Assembly (NCBI GenBank): GCA_021767325.1
Contig: JAASTM010000010.1
Coordinates: 1-14,728 of the forward strand
Reading direction: 5' to 3'
DNA length: 14,728 bases
DNA from: Spirochaetales bacterium
Lineage (GTDB): Bacteria > Spirochaetota > Spirochaetia > DSM-16054 > Sediminispirochaetaceae
The translations under genes and the position numbers were made by a program. Below the pieces are notes generated by a model. It was not told where the DNA came from. It was given only the letters and a program-made list of their open reading frames with translations, and did not search any database. This document shows, piece after piece, positions 1-6,307 of the stretch; the stretch's first letter is position 1; every line of letters starts with the position of its first letter.

Positions 1-461
1 AAGTAATAGCGGCTGCCTATCTTCTGAACCAGATAGCTTTCACCGGTTTCACCGAGACCGGTGCGATCGTCAAAAATACTCTGCATGGCCGCTTCGAACG
101 GGCCTCCGGTCGAAAGACCTGCCTGACTTACACTGTTCTGGGAAAAATAGGTCTCCACTGCAGCCCGTTTATTGGCATGCACCGCCTTCATCGTATTGAA
201 AGCCTCTTTTTGCAGAGAAACTACCGTCTCACTTAAGACATTCATGTCTCCGCGCCGGTCATCGAAGTAGGTTTCGATCTGTCCGGCTTTGATCTCACGA
301 ATTGCCCGCAACTGTGCGAACTGAGACTCCATCAAGGAATCGCTTGATTCGCGCACCGACAGCAGAGTAACGGCACCTAATGCCAGCACAACTACCGCTA
401 CAAACATGAGGGTGATCTTTCCCCCAATGCTCTTAAAGAAAGAAATCTTCTCTTCTTTCAT
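1..461 (-). CDS. Membrane sensor with extracytoplasmic Cache-like domain, N-terminal part (chemoreceptor or sensor kinase)
   Basis: Only the first ~153 residues are inside the window; the gene continues past the left edge. The translation starts MKEEKISFFKSIGGK, then has one hydrophobic segment at about residues 15-36 (TLMFVAVVVLALGAVTLL), then a polar region. That region includes REIKAGQIETYFDDRRGD and, near the cut, GLGETGESYLV. The last pattern is typical of Cache-type ligand-binding domains in methyl-accepting chemotaxis proteins and in some hybrid sensor kinases. The start is fixed by an ATGA overlap with the stop of the upstream receiver gene (458-460), which implies translational coupling; a purine-rich AGAAGGGAG lies just before it. 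The output domain is not visible, so I cannot choose between chemoreceptor and kinase. Coupling to a stand-alone receiver suggests that the two proteins work in one signalling path. Confidence 0.75.
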   Translation of the reverse strand, partial: MKEEKISFFKSIGGKITLMFVAVVVLALGAVTLLSVRESSDSLMESQFAQLRAIREIKAGQIETYFDDRRGDMNVLSETVVSLQKEAFNTMKAVHANKRAAVETYFSQNSVSQAGLSTGGPFEAAMQSIFDDRTGLGETGESYLVQKIGSRYY

Positions 462-844
462 TGATTCTTCTCCCTTCTGGGCTTGATTGTCTCGAGCTGA
501 CTCAAGAGCTCGAGGAGAGTTTCATACTCGTCAGATTTATCCAAAAAGTAATCCGCTCCTTTCTGGATGCTTTTCGCATGATTCACTTCATCCGGAAAAT
601 TGGTGAAGATGATGGTAACCGGTTTGTCGAGCTGATGATTCAGGTAGTCCAGCACATCAAAACCAGTTCCGTCCGGAAGCTGGATGTCCAGGACCATCAC
701 ATCGATCTTTAATGCTCCCAGTTTTTCAATGGTGAGCTGAACAGTACTGCTTTCATCGATACTGGTGTCGTGCAATGAGTGACTGAGCAGTTTTTTAAGA
801 TTTGTTCGAATGATTTCAGAATCATCAGCAATCAGCAGATTCAC
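458..844 (-). CDS. Stand-alone response regulator receiver protein (CheY-like)
   Basis: A 128-residue single receiver domain with no output domain. The acidic pair is D7-D8, the phospho-acceptor is D53 (VLDIQLPDGTG), the switch Thr is T81 and the conserved Lys is K103 (FLDKSDE), so the phosphorylation site is complete. The start codon is GTG at 842-844, preceded by a good Shine-Dalgarno (AAGGAGA) five to six bases away. A small hairpin (AATAGC-AAC-GCTATT, 861-875 region) lies in the leader. The stop overlaps the ATG of the next membrane sensor (ATGA), so both are probably made together. By family knowledge such proteins relay or sink phosphate, or act on motors or partner proteins. Which of these applies here cannot be read from the sequence. 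Confidence 0.9.
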   Translation of the reverse strand: MNLLIADDSEIIRTNLKKLLSHSLHDTSIDESSTVQLTIEKLGALKIDVMVLDIQLPDGTGFDVLDYLNHQLDKPVTIIFTNFPDEVNHAKSIQKGADYFLDKSDEYETLLELLSQLETIKPRREKNQ

Positions 845-880
845 CTAATCTCCTTAGAATAGCAACGCTATTTTGGAGTC

Positions 881-886
881 AGTATA
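881..886 (-). promoter_or_regulatory. Weak candidate -10 element for the receiver/sensor pair
   Basis: On the minus strand TATACT lies about 37 bases before the GTG start. A TTGACC hexamer is nearby (891-896) but is wrongly spaced for this -10, and no good -35 is seen at 17 bases. The pair could instead be read through from the upstream regulator genes. Confidence 0.25.
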
Positions 887-930
887 GGCAGGTCAACCGG
901 TGCTGTATGTAACAAACCGTGTGGTTTTTA

Positions 931-951
931 ATGCCACAGATTCTGTGGCAT
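931..951. repeat. Near-perfect palindrome between two regulator genes
   Basis: ATGCCACAGA and TCTGTGGCAT are exact 10-base arms around a single T. On the minus strand it lies about 30 bases after the stop of the NarL-type regulator. It is not followed by a U-tract in that direction, so it is not a classic intrinsic terminator. It could be a dyad operator or an RNA-stabilising or processing hairpin. Confidence 0.55.
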
Positions 952-960
952 ACGGCGGCT

Positions 961-982
961 TAAGCCGGAGAGGTCCGGCTTA
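961..982 (-). terminator. Hairpin overlapping the stop of the NarL-type regulator
   Basis: TAAGCCGGA and TCCGGCTTA are exact 9-base arms with a 4-base loop, and the arm includes the TAA stop (980-982). Transcribed on the minus strand it forms a GC-rich stem-loop right at the gene end, followed by a second hairpin at 931-951. No run of U follows. It may be a weak or Rho-assisted terminator, or a 3'-end stabiliser that separates the kinase/regulator operon from the receiver/sensor pair. Confidence 0.45.
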
Positions 983-1612
983 CTCTAATAAATCGTGGCG
1001 GGTCACATACTGAACGATCTCTGCATTGTTTTTGAAATCCATCTTTTCGAGCAGACGGCGGCGGTACGAATTAACGGTGTTTATGCTCAAACCCAGCTTT
1101 TCGGAAATAGTGCGGACCGATTCCCCCTTGCCGATGAGCAGCAGGATCTGATACTCACGGTCTGAGAGCTGTTCATGCGACATATGCTCCCGGTCGCCCT
1201 TCATCTGCTGATACAGCTGTTCGGCTACCGCATCAGTAATATAGCTGCCCTTGCGATAGATGGCATGAATCGCCTGGACTATGGTATCCGACGGTGCGTC
1301 CTTGGTCAGATATCCGGCAGCTCCGTTACGAAGGGCCCGGCGGGCATACCGCATCTCGGGATGCATACTCAACATCAGAACCTTAGTATCGATTTTTTCA
1401 GCCCTGATATCTTTGAGCACCTCGATCCCGTTCTTATCCGGAAGCCCGATATCCAGAATGACAATGTCGATATGAGTGCCCCGCAGCAGTTCGAGGGTTT
1501 TGCCGGCGGAGGAGGCTTCTCCAACCAGCCGGATATCCTCCTCCTCATCAAACAGCTTGCGGAACCCGTCGCGGATGAGTTCATGATCATCGGCTACCAG
1601 CACGTCTATCAT
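980..1612 (-). CDS. NarL/FixJ-family response regulator (receiver + LuxR-type HTH)
   Basis: 210 residues, the normal length for this family. The receiver (about 1-120) has the acidic pair D8-D9, phospho-acceptor D54 (VILDIGLPDKNG), switch S82 and Lys K104 (YLTKDAPSD). The C-terminal part (about 145-205) is a LuxR-type four-helix HTH: LSDREYQILLLIGKGES, then TISEKLGLSINTVNSYRRRL. The gene starts 3 bases after the stop of the receiver-kinase hybrid, so the two form a clear two-gene operon and very likely a cognate kinase-regulator pair of the NarX/NarL or DegS/DegU type. It is expected to bind DNA as a dimer once phosphorylated. Targets are unknown; the palindromes just downstream are candidates for autoregulation but this is inference. 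Confidence 0.95.
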   Translation of the reverse strand: MIDVLVADDHELIRDGFRKLFDEEEDIRLVGEASSAGKTLELLRGTHIDIVILDIGLPDKNGIEVLKDIRAEKIDTKVLMLSMHPEMRYARRALRNGAAGYLTKDAPSDTIVQAIHAIYRKGSYITDAVAEQLYQQMKGDREHMSHEQLSDREYQILLLIGKGESVRTISEKLGLSINTVNSYRRRLLEKMDFKNNAEIVQYVTRHDLLE

Positions 1613-1615
1613 GTC

Positions 1616-2701
1616 TCAGTCCTCCTTGCACGACTCCTCCATGTACGGAATGCACACCTGCACCCGGGTCCCCCGCCCGGGCGCACTTTCAATGTGCAGC
1701 CGACCCCCGCAGTGAGCGGCCCGTTCATGCATGCCGAGCAGGCCGAAGGATGCCTCCTGCGGTGTTGCCTGCGGGTCGAACCCATGCCCGTTGTCGATAA
1801 CGGCACACTCGATATTCCCATCGTTGGTGTTCATCTCGATATCCACCCGGCTCGACTCCCCATGCCGGACGCTGTTGGTGAGGGCCTCCTGCACAATCCT
1901 GAACAGCATGAGAGCTTTGTGTGTATCCAGGTCGATCTCAGGGGTGGAACAGTGAAATCCCACTGCGATATCGAAGTACTGCTTGAACTCGTCAATCTGC
2001 CACTCGATCGCTTCAACGATACCGGAGGTATCCAGCACACTCGGCCGCAGCTCGGTAGAAATCTTGCGAACCCGTTTTACAGTTCCGTTCAGGATTGAAT
2101 CCATATCCTCGGCCAGTTTTTTAATTTTCTCTTTGCTGCTATCGTGCTCCGTATCATTTTCAATAATTTTTTTCACAATAGACAGGTTCATTTTCAGTGC
2201 TGTGAGCGACTGACCCAGATCGTCATGAATCTCCCTGGCCAGATACGCGTTTTGCTCCTCACGCACCTTCTGCAGGTGGTTCGACAAATCGCGGTACATA
2301 CTCTCCCGCTGTTTCAGCTCCCGCTCGGATTTATGCAGCTTCATGGCCATCTCGATGGTGGCTGTTATGAACTCTTCGTTGCCCGGTACCTTCTGGATAT
2401 ACCCGTACTTGGTCATCTCGCGGGTGGTGTCAATGGTGGCCTTATCAGTATAGGCCGAATGGAGGACCACGGGGATGTCATATTGCTCGTAGATTTTCTG
2501 GGTAGTGGTCGGGCCGTCCATCTTACCCTCTCCGAGATTGATATCCATCAAAATCAGATCGGGAATGTCTCCGCCGGCAAGCATCTCCAGGCACTTTTCA
2601 CCTGAACTTGCCATGGCAGTAGAGTAACCTTTTGATTCGAGAAACTGAGAGAGATGATAGTTGAGTATCATCTCGTCTTCAACTATAAAAACTCGCTGCA
2701 T
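1616..2701 (-). CDS. Receiver-histidine kinase hybrid, soluble, HisKA_3/NarX-type kinase core
   Basis: 361 residues. The N-terminal receiver (about 1-120) has E8-D9, phospho-acceptor D53 (LILMDINLGEGKMDG) and K104. It is followed by a short coiled coil (about 123-150). The HisKA_3 dimerisation domain has the phospho-accepting His H159 in AREIHDDLGQSLTALK. The HATPase domain has the N box at N276 (QEALTNSVRHG), the G1 box DNGHGFDP (303-310) and the GLLGMHERA G2 region. There is no membrane segment, so it is cytoplasmic and takes its input through its own receiver, probably from another kinase. It is the first gene of an operon with the NarL-type regulator 3 bases downstream. The ATG has no Shine-Dalgarno; a promoter ends only about 12 bases upstream. 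Confidence 0.93.
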   Translation of the reverse strand: MQRVFIVEDEMILNYHLSQFLESKGYSTAMASSGEKCLEMLAGGDIPDLILMDINLGEGKMDGPTTTQKIYEQYDIPVVLHSAYTDKATIDTTREMTKYGYIQKVPGNEEFITATIEMAMKLHKSERELKQRESMYRDLSNHLQKVREEQNAYLAREIHDDLGQSLTALKMNLSIVKKIIENDTEHDSSKEKIKKLAEDMDSILNGTVKRVRKISTELRPSVLDTSGIVEAIEWQIDEFKQYFDIAVGFHCSTPEIDLDTHKALMLFRIVQEALTNSVRHGESSRVDIEMNTNDGNIECAVIDNGHGFDPQATPQEASFGLLGMHERAAHCGGRLHIESAPGRGTRVQVCIPYMEESCKED

Positions 2702-2713
2702 ACACTTATACTA

Positions 2714-2742
2714 ATTAAGTCAGATATTCTCGGCTCTGTAAA
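2714..2742 (-). promoter_or_regulatory. Candidate sigma-70 promoter for the kinase/regulator operon
   Basis: On the minus strand TTTACA (2737-2742), a 17-base spacer, then CTTAAT (2714-2719). Transcription would start about 5 bases before the ATG at 2701, giving an almost leaderless mRNA; no Shine-Dalgarno is present. TAGTAT at 2708-2713 is an alternative -10 without a good -35. Confidence 0.4.
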
Positions 2743-2760
2743 GCATAAACTATAAAATCA

Positions 2761-2789
2761 TTTATAAAGTGGGGAGTATCTGCTAAAAT
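2761..2789 (+). promoter_or_regulatory. Candidate sigma-70 promoter for the DUF4954 gene, apparently leaderless
   Basis: TTTATA (2761-2766), a 17-base spacer, then an extended -10 TGC-TAAAAT (2781-2789). The ATG at 2796 is 6 bases after the -10, so the start site would coincide with the initiation codon. It is back to back with the divergent promoter of the kinase operon within a 94-base intergenic region. Confidence 0.5.
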
Positions 2790-2795
2790 AGGCGC

Positions 2796-4994
2796 ATGAA
2801 TAACATAAAGATACACTTGGCAGACAGTCCGGGAAAAGATTTCATTCCCAGCGAGTATATTCCCGTCGGGAAGGATAAATATCACCTTCGAAATGTGCAA
2901 AACAGAAAATCCCCCGAAAAGTGGCGCAATCTGAAAACCAGCGAAATCGAAATTCTGGTGCATAATGGGAACACCGCTGAAAACTGGGCCTCTGTACTCG
3001 TCTCTGATGAGTTCGACCCCCACCGCATTCATAACAACAGCTTTCGTGGTCTGGTGCGGATAGGGCGCCTTCGGGATGTCATCCTGGAACATCACGACCT
3101 GCAGCTTCCCAGCGGCATTCGCAACAGCTTTATCTGGGATTGTGACATCGGTGACGATACGGTCATACACAATGTGGATTATCTGGCTCACTACATCATC
3201 GGCGACCGCTGCATACTGGCAAACATCGATGAGATGCACACTACTAACTACGCCAAATTCGGCAACGGAATAATAAAGGACGGTGAACCGGAGGAGAACC
3301 GGGTCTGGCTCGACATCATGAATGAAACCGGCAGCCGCCAGGTACTGCCCTTCGACGGGATGATTCCGGCCGATGCCTACATGTGGGCAAAATACCGCGA
3401 CGATACAGCGCTGCAGAGCAAGCTGAAAGAGCTGACCCAGTGCCGCTTCGATTCCCAACGCGGTTATTACGGTACAGTCGGGCCGCAATCGGTGATAAAA
3501 ACTTCGCGGATTCTAAAAGATGTGAAGGTGGGAGCCCACTGCTACATCAAGGGTGTGAACAAACTGAAGAACCTCACCATCAACTCTTCGGAGGAAGAGC
3601 CGAGCCAGATCGGTGAAGGTGTTGAGCTGGTCAACGGCATTATCGGCTACGGCTGTCACATTTTCTACGGCTGCAAAGCCGTGCGTTTCATCATGGGAGA
3701 CAACTCAAACCTCAAATACGGTGCCCGTCTCATCAACTCCTTTCTCGGTGACAATTCGACCATCTCCTGCTGTGAGGTGCTCAACAACCTGATCTTCCCG
3801 GCCCACGAACAGCACCACAACAACTCGTTTCTGATTGCTTCGGTAGTCATGGGACAGAGCAATATCGCCGCCGGTGCAACCATCGGCTCTAACCACAACA
3901 GCCGGGCAAACGACAACGAGATCCAGGCCGGCCGCGGCTTCTGGCCGGGATTGTGCACCAGCCTCAAACACTCCAGCCGCTTTGCCTCGTTTGTGCTGTT
4001 GTCCAAGGGGCAGTATCCGGCGGAGCTGGATATCCGCTTACCATTCTCACTGCTGAACAACAACAGCACCGACGGCACTCTGGAAGTAATGCCGGCCTAC
4101 TGGTGGATGTACAACATGTATGCCCTCAGCAGGAACGCCTGGAAATTCCATAAACGGGATAAACGCGCCCGTAAAACCCAACACATCGAGTTCGATGCCT
4201 TTGCTCCCGACTCGGTCGAAGAGATTATTTCCGCCCGCCGCCTGCTCGAGAAATGGATCGGCAAGGCGGTACTGGCCGACGAAGGCGGGCTGAATGAACA
4301 GACCGGTTCCGAGGAGATGATTACCCGCGGTCGCAAGTTTTTAGCAGGCAGCCGGAAAACCCCTCCCGCGCTAATAGTGCATGGCGAGAATATGGAGAAG
4401 ACCCGCCGTCCGGTGCATATTCTCAAGAGCGCCGAAGGGTATCACGCCTACGAGGAGATGCTGCTGTTCTATGCGGTTAAAAATGTAATCGATTTTCTGG
4501 AGGCCCATCCCGACGAGAGTCCGGATACTCTGTTTACCACCCTGGGCGGCGACCGTGATACCGAATGGGTAAATATCGGGGGGCAGCTGATGCTGCAGAG
4601 AGATGCTGACGACCTGCGGGCCAGTATCGGCCGCGGCGATCTCGAAAGCTGGGATGCCATCCACGAGCAGTACCACCGCTTATGGGATGAGTACGGGCTG
4701 CACAAACAGCGCCACGCGTATGCGGTACTGGTGCATTTGATGAATAAATCCAAACTGAGCGCTGAGGAGTGGAACGGAGTTCTGGACAGAGCTATTGCTA
4801 TTCAGGAGTACATTCGGGACCAGGTCTATGCATCCCGCAACAAGGATTTCGAAAATCCGTTCCGCCTGGCCACCTATCGGAATGAGGCCGAGATGACTGC
4901 AGCGATCGGGACCATCGAGGACAACAATTTTATTCAACAGGTCCACGAGGAGACCACAGCCTTTACTCAAAGACTGAATCGACATAAACTCTAA
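2796..4994 (+). CDS. DUF4954 family protein with left-handed beta-helix (hexapeptide) repeats
   Basis: 732 residues. I recognise it as the DUF4954 family known from spirochaetes and Bacteroidetes; its biochemical role is not established. Two stretches show the I/V-G-x6 hexapeptide rhythm of left-handed beta-helix acyl- or nucleotidyl-transferases: about 108-145 (IGDDTVIHNVDYLAHYIIG) and about 240-385 (VKVGAHCYIKG, IGEGVELVNGIIGYGCHIF, IMGDNSNLKYGARL, FLGDNSTISCCEVL, VMGQSNIAAGATIG). H340 and H341 in HEQHHNN, and the SNHNSR segment, could line an active site. The last ~300 residues look helical. The fold suggests a sugar-nucleotide or acyl-transfer role and the next gene is a sugar-phosphate isomerase, so a part in amino-sugar or polysaccharide metabolism is a reasonable inference. 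No Shine-Dalgarno precedes the ATG. Confidence 0.88.
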   Translation: MNNIKIHLADSPGKDFIPSEYIPVGKDKYHLRNVQNRKSPEKWRNLKTSEIEILVHNGNTAENWASVLVSDEFDPHRIHNNSFRGLVRIGRLRDVILEHHDLQLPSGIRNSFIWDCDIGDDTVIHNVDYLAHYIIGDRCILANIDEMHTTNYAKFGNGIIKDGEPEENRVWLDIMNETGSRQVLPFDGMIPADAYMWAKYRDDTALQSKLKELTQCRFDSQRGYYGTVGPQSVIKTSRILKDVKVGAHCYIKGVNKLKNLTINSSEEEPSQIGEGVELVNGIIGYGCHIFYGCKAVRFIMGDNSNLKYGARLINSFLGDNSTISCCEVLNNLIFPAHEQHHNNSFLIASVVMGQSNIAAGATIGSNHNSRANDNEIQAGRGFWPGLCTSLKHSSRFASFVLLSKGQYPAELDIRLPFSLLNNNSTDGTLEVMPAYWWMYNMYALSRNAWKFHKRDKRARKTQHIEFDAFAPDSVEEIISARRLLEKWIGKAVLADEGGLNEQTGSEEMITRGRKFLAGSRKTPPALIVHGENMEKTRRPVHILKSAEGYHAYEEMLLFYAVKNVIDFLEAHPDESPDTLFTTLGGDRDTEWVNIGGQLMLQRDADDLRASIGRGDLESWDAIHEQYHRLWDEYGLHKQRHAYAVLVHLMNKSKLSAEEWNGVLDRAIAIQEYIRDQVYASRNKDFENPFRLATYRNEAEMTAAIGTIEDNNFIQQVHEETTAFTQRLNRHKL

Positions 4995-4996
4995 CT

Positions 4997-5112
4997 TAAT
5001 GATCAAAACCTTGTGGTCAATGGTTCAGAAGCCCTATATATAGTGCTTGATTGTCCGTCAGGACACTATATGTAGCGTGTTTTGAGTGGGCACCACAAGA
5101 TTTTTAACACTA
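4997..5112. mobile_element. 116-bp MITE-like element with IS-matching terminal inverted repeats (copy 1)
   Basis: The 21-base ends 4997-5017 and 5092-5112 are inverted repeats (17/21 by my alignment); the core CTTGTGGT / ACCACAAG is exact. An inner inverted repeat lies symmetrically 37-46 bases from each end (5034-5043 and 5066-5075), and at the centre TGTCC-GTCA-GGACA forms a small hairpin, so the whole element can fold as one long stem. It starts 2 bases after the DUF4954 stop and ends 5 bases before the Shine-Dalgarno of the SIS gene. TA is present at both ends, as part of the repeat or as a 2-bp target duplication. It encodes no protein. It is clearly homologous to the element at 10727-10841 and shares end sequence with the insertion sequence at 7842-9123. 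Confidence 0.8.
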
Positions 5113-5129
5113 TAAAAGGAGAAATGTGA

Positions 5130-6149
5130 ATGAACTTAAAAGAAGAGCGCTATTCAAACTATGCTCTGGTAAAGGAGATGATGGAGACCCCGGATGTTGT
5201 GCGGAATTTTGATCTATCCCGCACCGCGCCAGTAGCTGAAAAAATCAAATCAGTCGGAGCCCTTTTGTGCACCGGAGAAGGTTCAAGCCGCATTTTTCCG
5301 GCCAAAAACAGTATCCGGCGTGCTCTCACGGAGGGCATTAATTTGACTGTACGCACAGAAGGTTCCCGGCAGGCTGCTCTGTACGACCTGTCGAAGATGG
5401 CTGTGTTCTGCGCCTCCAACTCCGGGCGCACAAAAGAGGTGGTCCTGCTGGCCAAGCAGCTGAAAGCCTCCGGCCACGGGCACGTATATGCACTGACGGC
5501 CAACCATGACACGCCACTGGAGCAGGTATGCGACGACACCCTGGTGTTGAAGTGCGGCTGGGAAAACGCAGTAGCCGCTACCAAGAGCGTCGTTGAGCAG
5601 GCGCTTTGTTACGAGACTATTCTCCACCACACGGCCGGTTCGCTCAACCGGATTGATTTGCACGGTTTGGCAGACCAGCTGGAAACGGCGCTAACGGTCG
5701 AGATCGACAGCTCAATCATATCCCGGGCGACTAAGGCCCCTACCATCTACTTTGCCGGATTGAACGACGGAGTCGCCGAGGAGCTGACTCTCAAGACCAA
5801 TGAAATCACCCGTAAGAAATCGGACTTTCTCGAAGGAACCTATGCCGTGCATGGAATTGAAGAGGTGATGAACCCCGAAGATATCGTGTTTGTAATTGAT
5901 CCGATCGAAGAGGAAATCGGCAAGTTTCAGGAGGTCCTTGAACAGGGGGTCGGTCTGACGGTTGTGGCTATTGCCGACCGCGACACCCCCTTCCCTACCA
6001 TAAAGGTACCGCAAACCGGCATGATGAGCCCGTACGTGTACCTCTGTGCCGGCTGGAACCTGCTGGTGGAAATCGGACTGGCCGCCGGAATCGATCTGGA
6101 TAAACCCGAACGCGCCCGCAAAGTCGGCAACGAAGTTAGCCCGGACTGA
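5130..6149 (+). CDS. Double-SIS-domain sugar-phosphate isomerase/deaminase-like protein
   Basis: 339 residues with two SIS (sugar isomerase) domains, as in the C-terminal half of GlmS and in AgaS/FrlB-type proteins. SIS 1 (about 35-165) has the phosphosugar-binding loops CTGEGSSR (47-54) and CASNSGRTKEV (94-104). SIS 2 (about 195-335) begins at IYFAGLNDGVAEELTLKTNE; the segment 229-245 (KKSDFLEGTYAVHGIEE) sits where the catalytic Glu/His region of GlmS-like enzymes lies. The C-terminus (LDKPERARKV) resembles the GlmS tail. There is no glutaminase domain. The substrate is probably an amino-sugar or fructosamine phosphate, but the sequence alone does not fix it. AGGAG lies 7 bases before ATG 5130; an ATG at 5124 is followed at once by TGA. 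A MITE-like element fills the upstream gap. Confidence 0.88.
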   Translation: MNLKEERYSNYALVKEMMETPDVVRNFDLSRTAPVAEKIKSVGALLCTGEGSSRIFPAKNSIRRALTEGINLTVRTEGSRQAALYDLSKMAVFCASNSGRTKEVVLLAKQLKASGHGHVYALTANHDTPLEQVCDDTLVLKCGWENAVAATKSVVEQALCYETILHHTAGSLNRIDLHGLADQLETALTVEIDSSIISRATKAPTIYFAGLNDGVAEELTLKTNEITRKKSDFLEGTYAVHGIEEVMNPEDIVFVIDPIEEEIGKFQEVLEQGVGLTVVAIADRDTPFPTIKVPQTGMMSPYVYLCAGWNLLVEIGLAAGIDLDKPERARKVGNEVSPD

Positions 6150-6272
6150 GCCAGGACTTTACCCGAAGCCGGACCGGCCGGTCGCCGAACTTAGCGGCCG
6201 GCTATCACGGCTCTGCCGGGCGGCTTTCGGCCGCCGGTACAGCTGCCGGCACGGCCGCCCGGCGCGGGTACA
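6150..6272. other. GC-rich intergenic region with overlapping inverted repeats
   Basis: This gap after the SIS gene is much more GC-rich than its surroundings. It contains an exact 12-base palindrome GACCGGCCGGTC (6172-6183), a short hairpin GGCGGC-TTTCG-GCCGCC (6219-6235), and a longer one with exact 10-base arms GCCGGGCGGC (6215-6224) and GCCGCCCGGC (6254-6263). The two hairpins share their left arm and so exclude each other. No U-tract follows. It may act as a terminator or pause site for the SIS transcript. Confidence 0.5.
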
Positions 6273-6300
6273 TTGACAGTTCATAGTTATATCTTGTAAC
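6273..6300 (+). promoter_or_regulatory. Candidate sigma-70 promoter for the HAD-Sua5 gene
   Basis: A consensus -35 TTGACA (6273-6278), a 16-base spacer, then TGTAAC (6295-6300). The ATG at 6308 follows after 7 bases and lacks a Shine-Dalgarno, so the transcript would be leaderless or nearly so. Confidence 0.45.
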
Positions 6301-6307
6301 GTTTCGC

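Noticed and set aside
861..930. TTGACC (891-896) as the -35 of the receiver/sensor pair
   Set aside because: The hexamer 16-17 bases downstream (AAATAG or AAAATA) is a poor -10, so the pairing is not convincing.
2715..3488. Long minus-strand open frame opposite the DUF4954 gene
   Set aside because: It is a shadow of a clearly conserved coding region, has no recognisable domain and lacks its own ribosome site. Similar shadows opposite the kinase hybrid, transposase, NifA-like and glgP genes were dropped for the same reason.
5088..5105. GGGCAC followed by a T-run as a sigma-54 (-24/-12) promoter for the SIS gene
   Set aside because: The -12 TTGC element is missing at the required spacing, and the bases belong to the MITE end.
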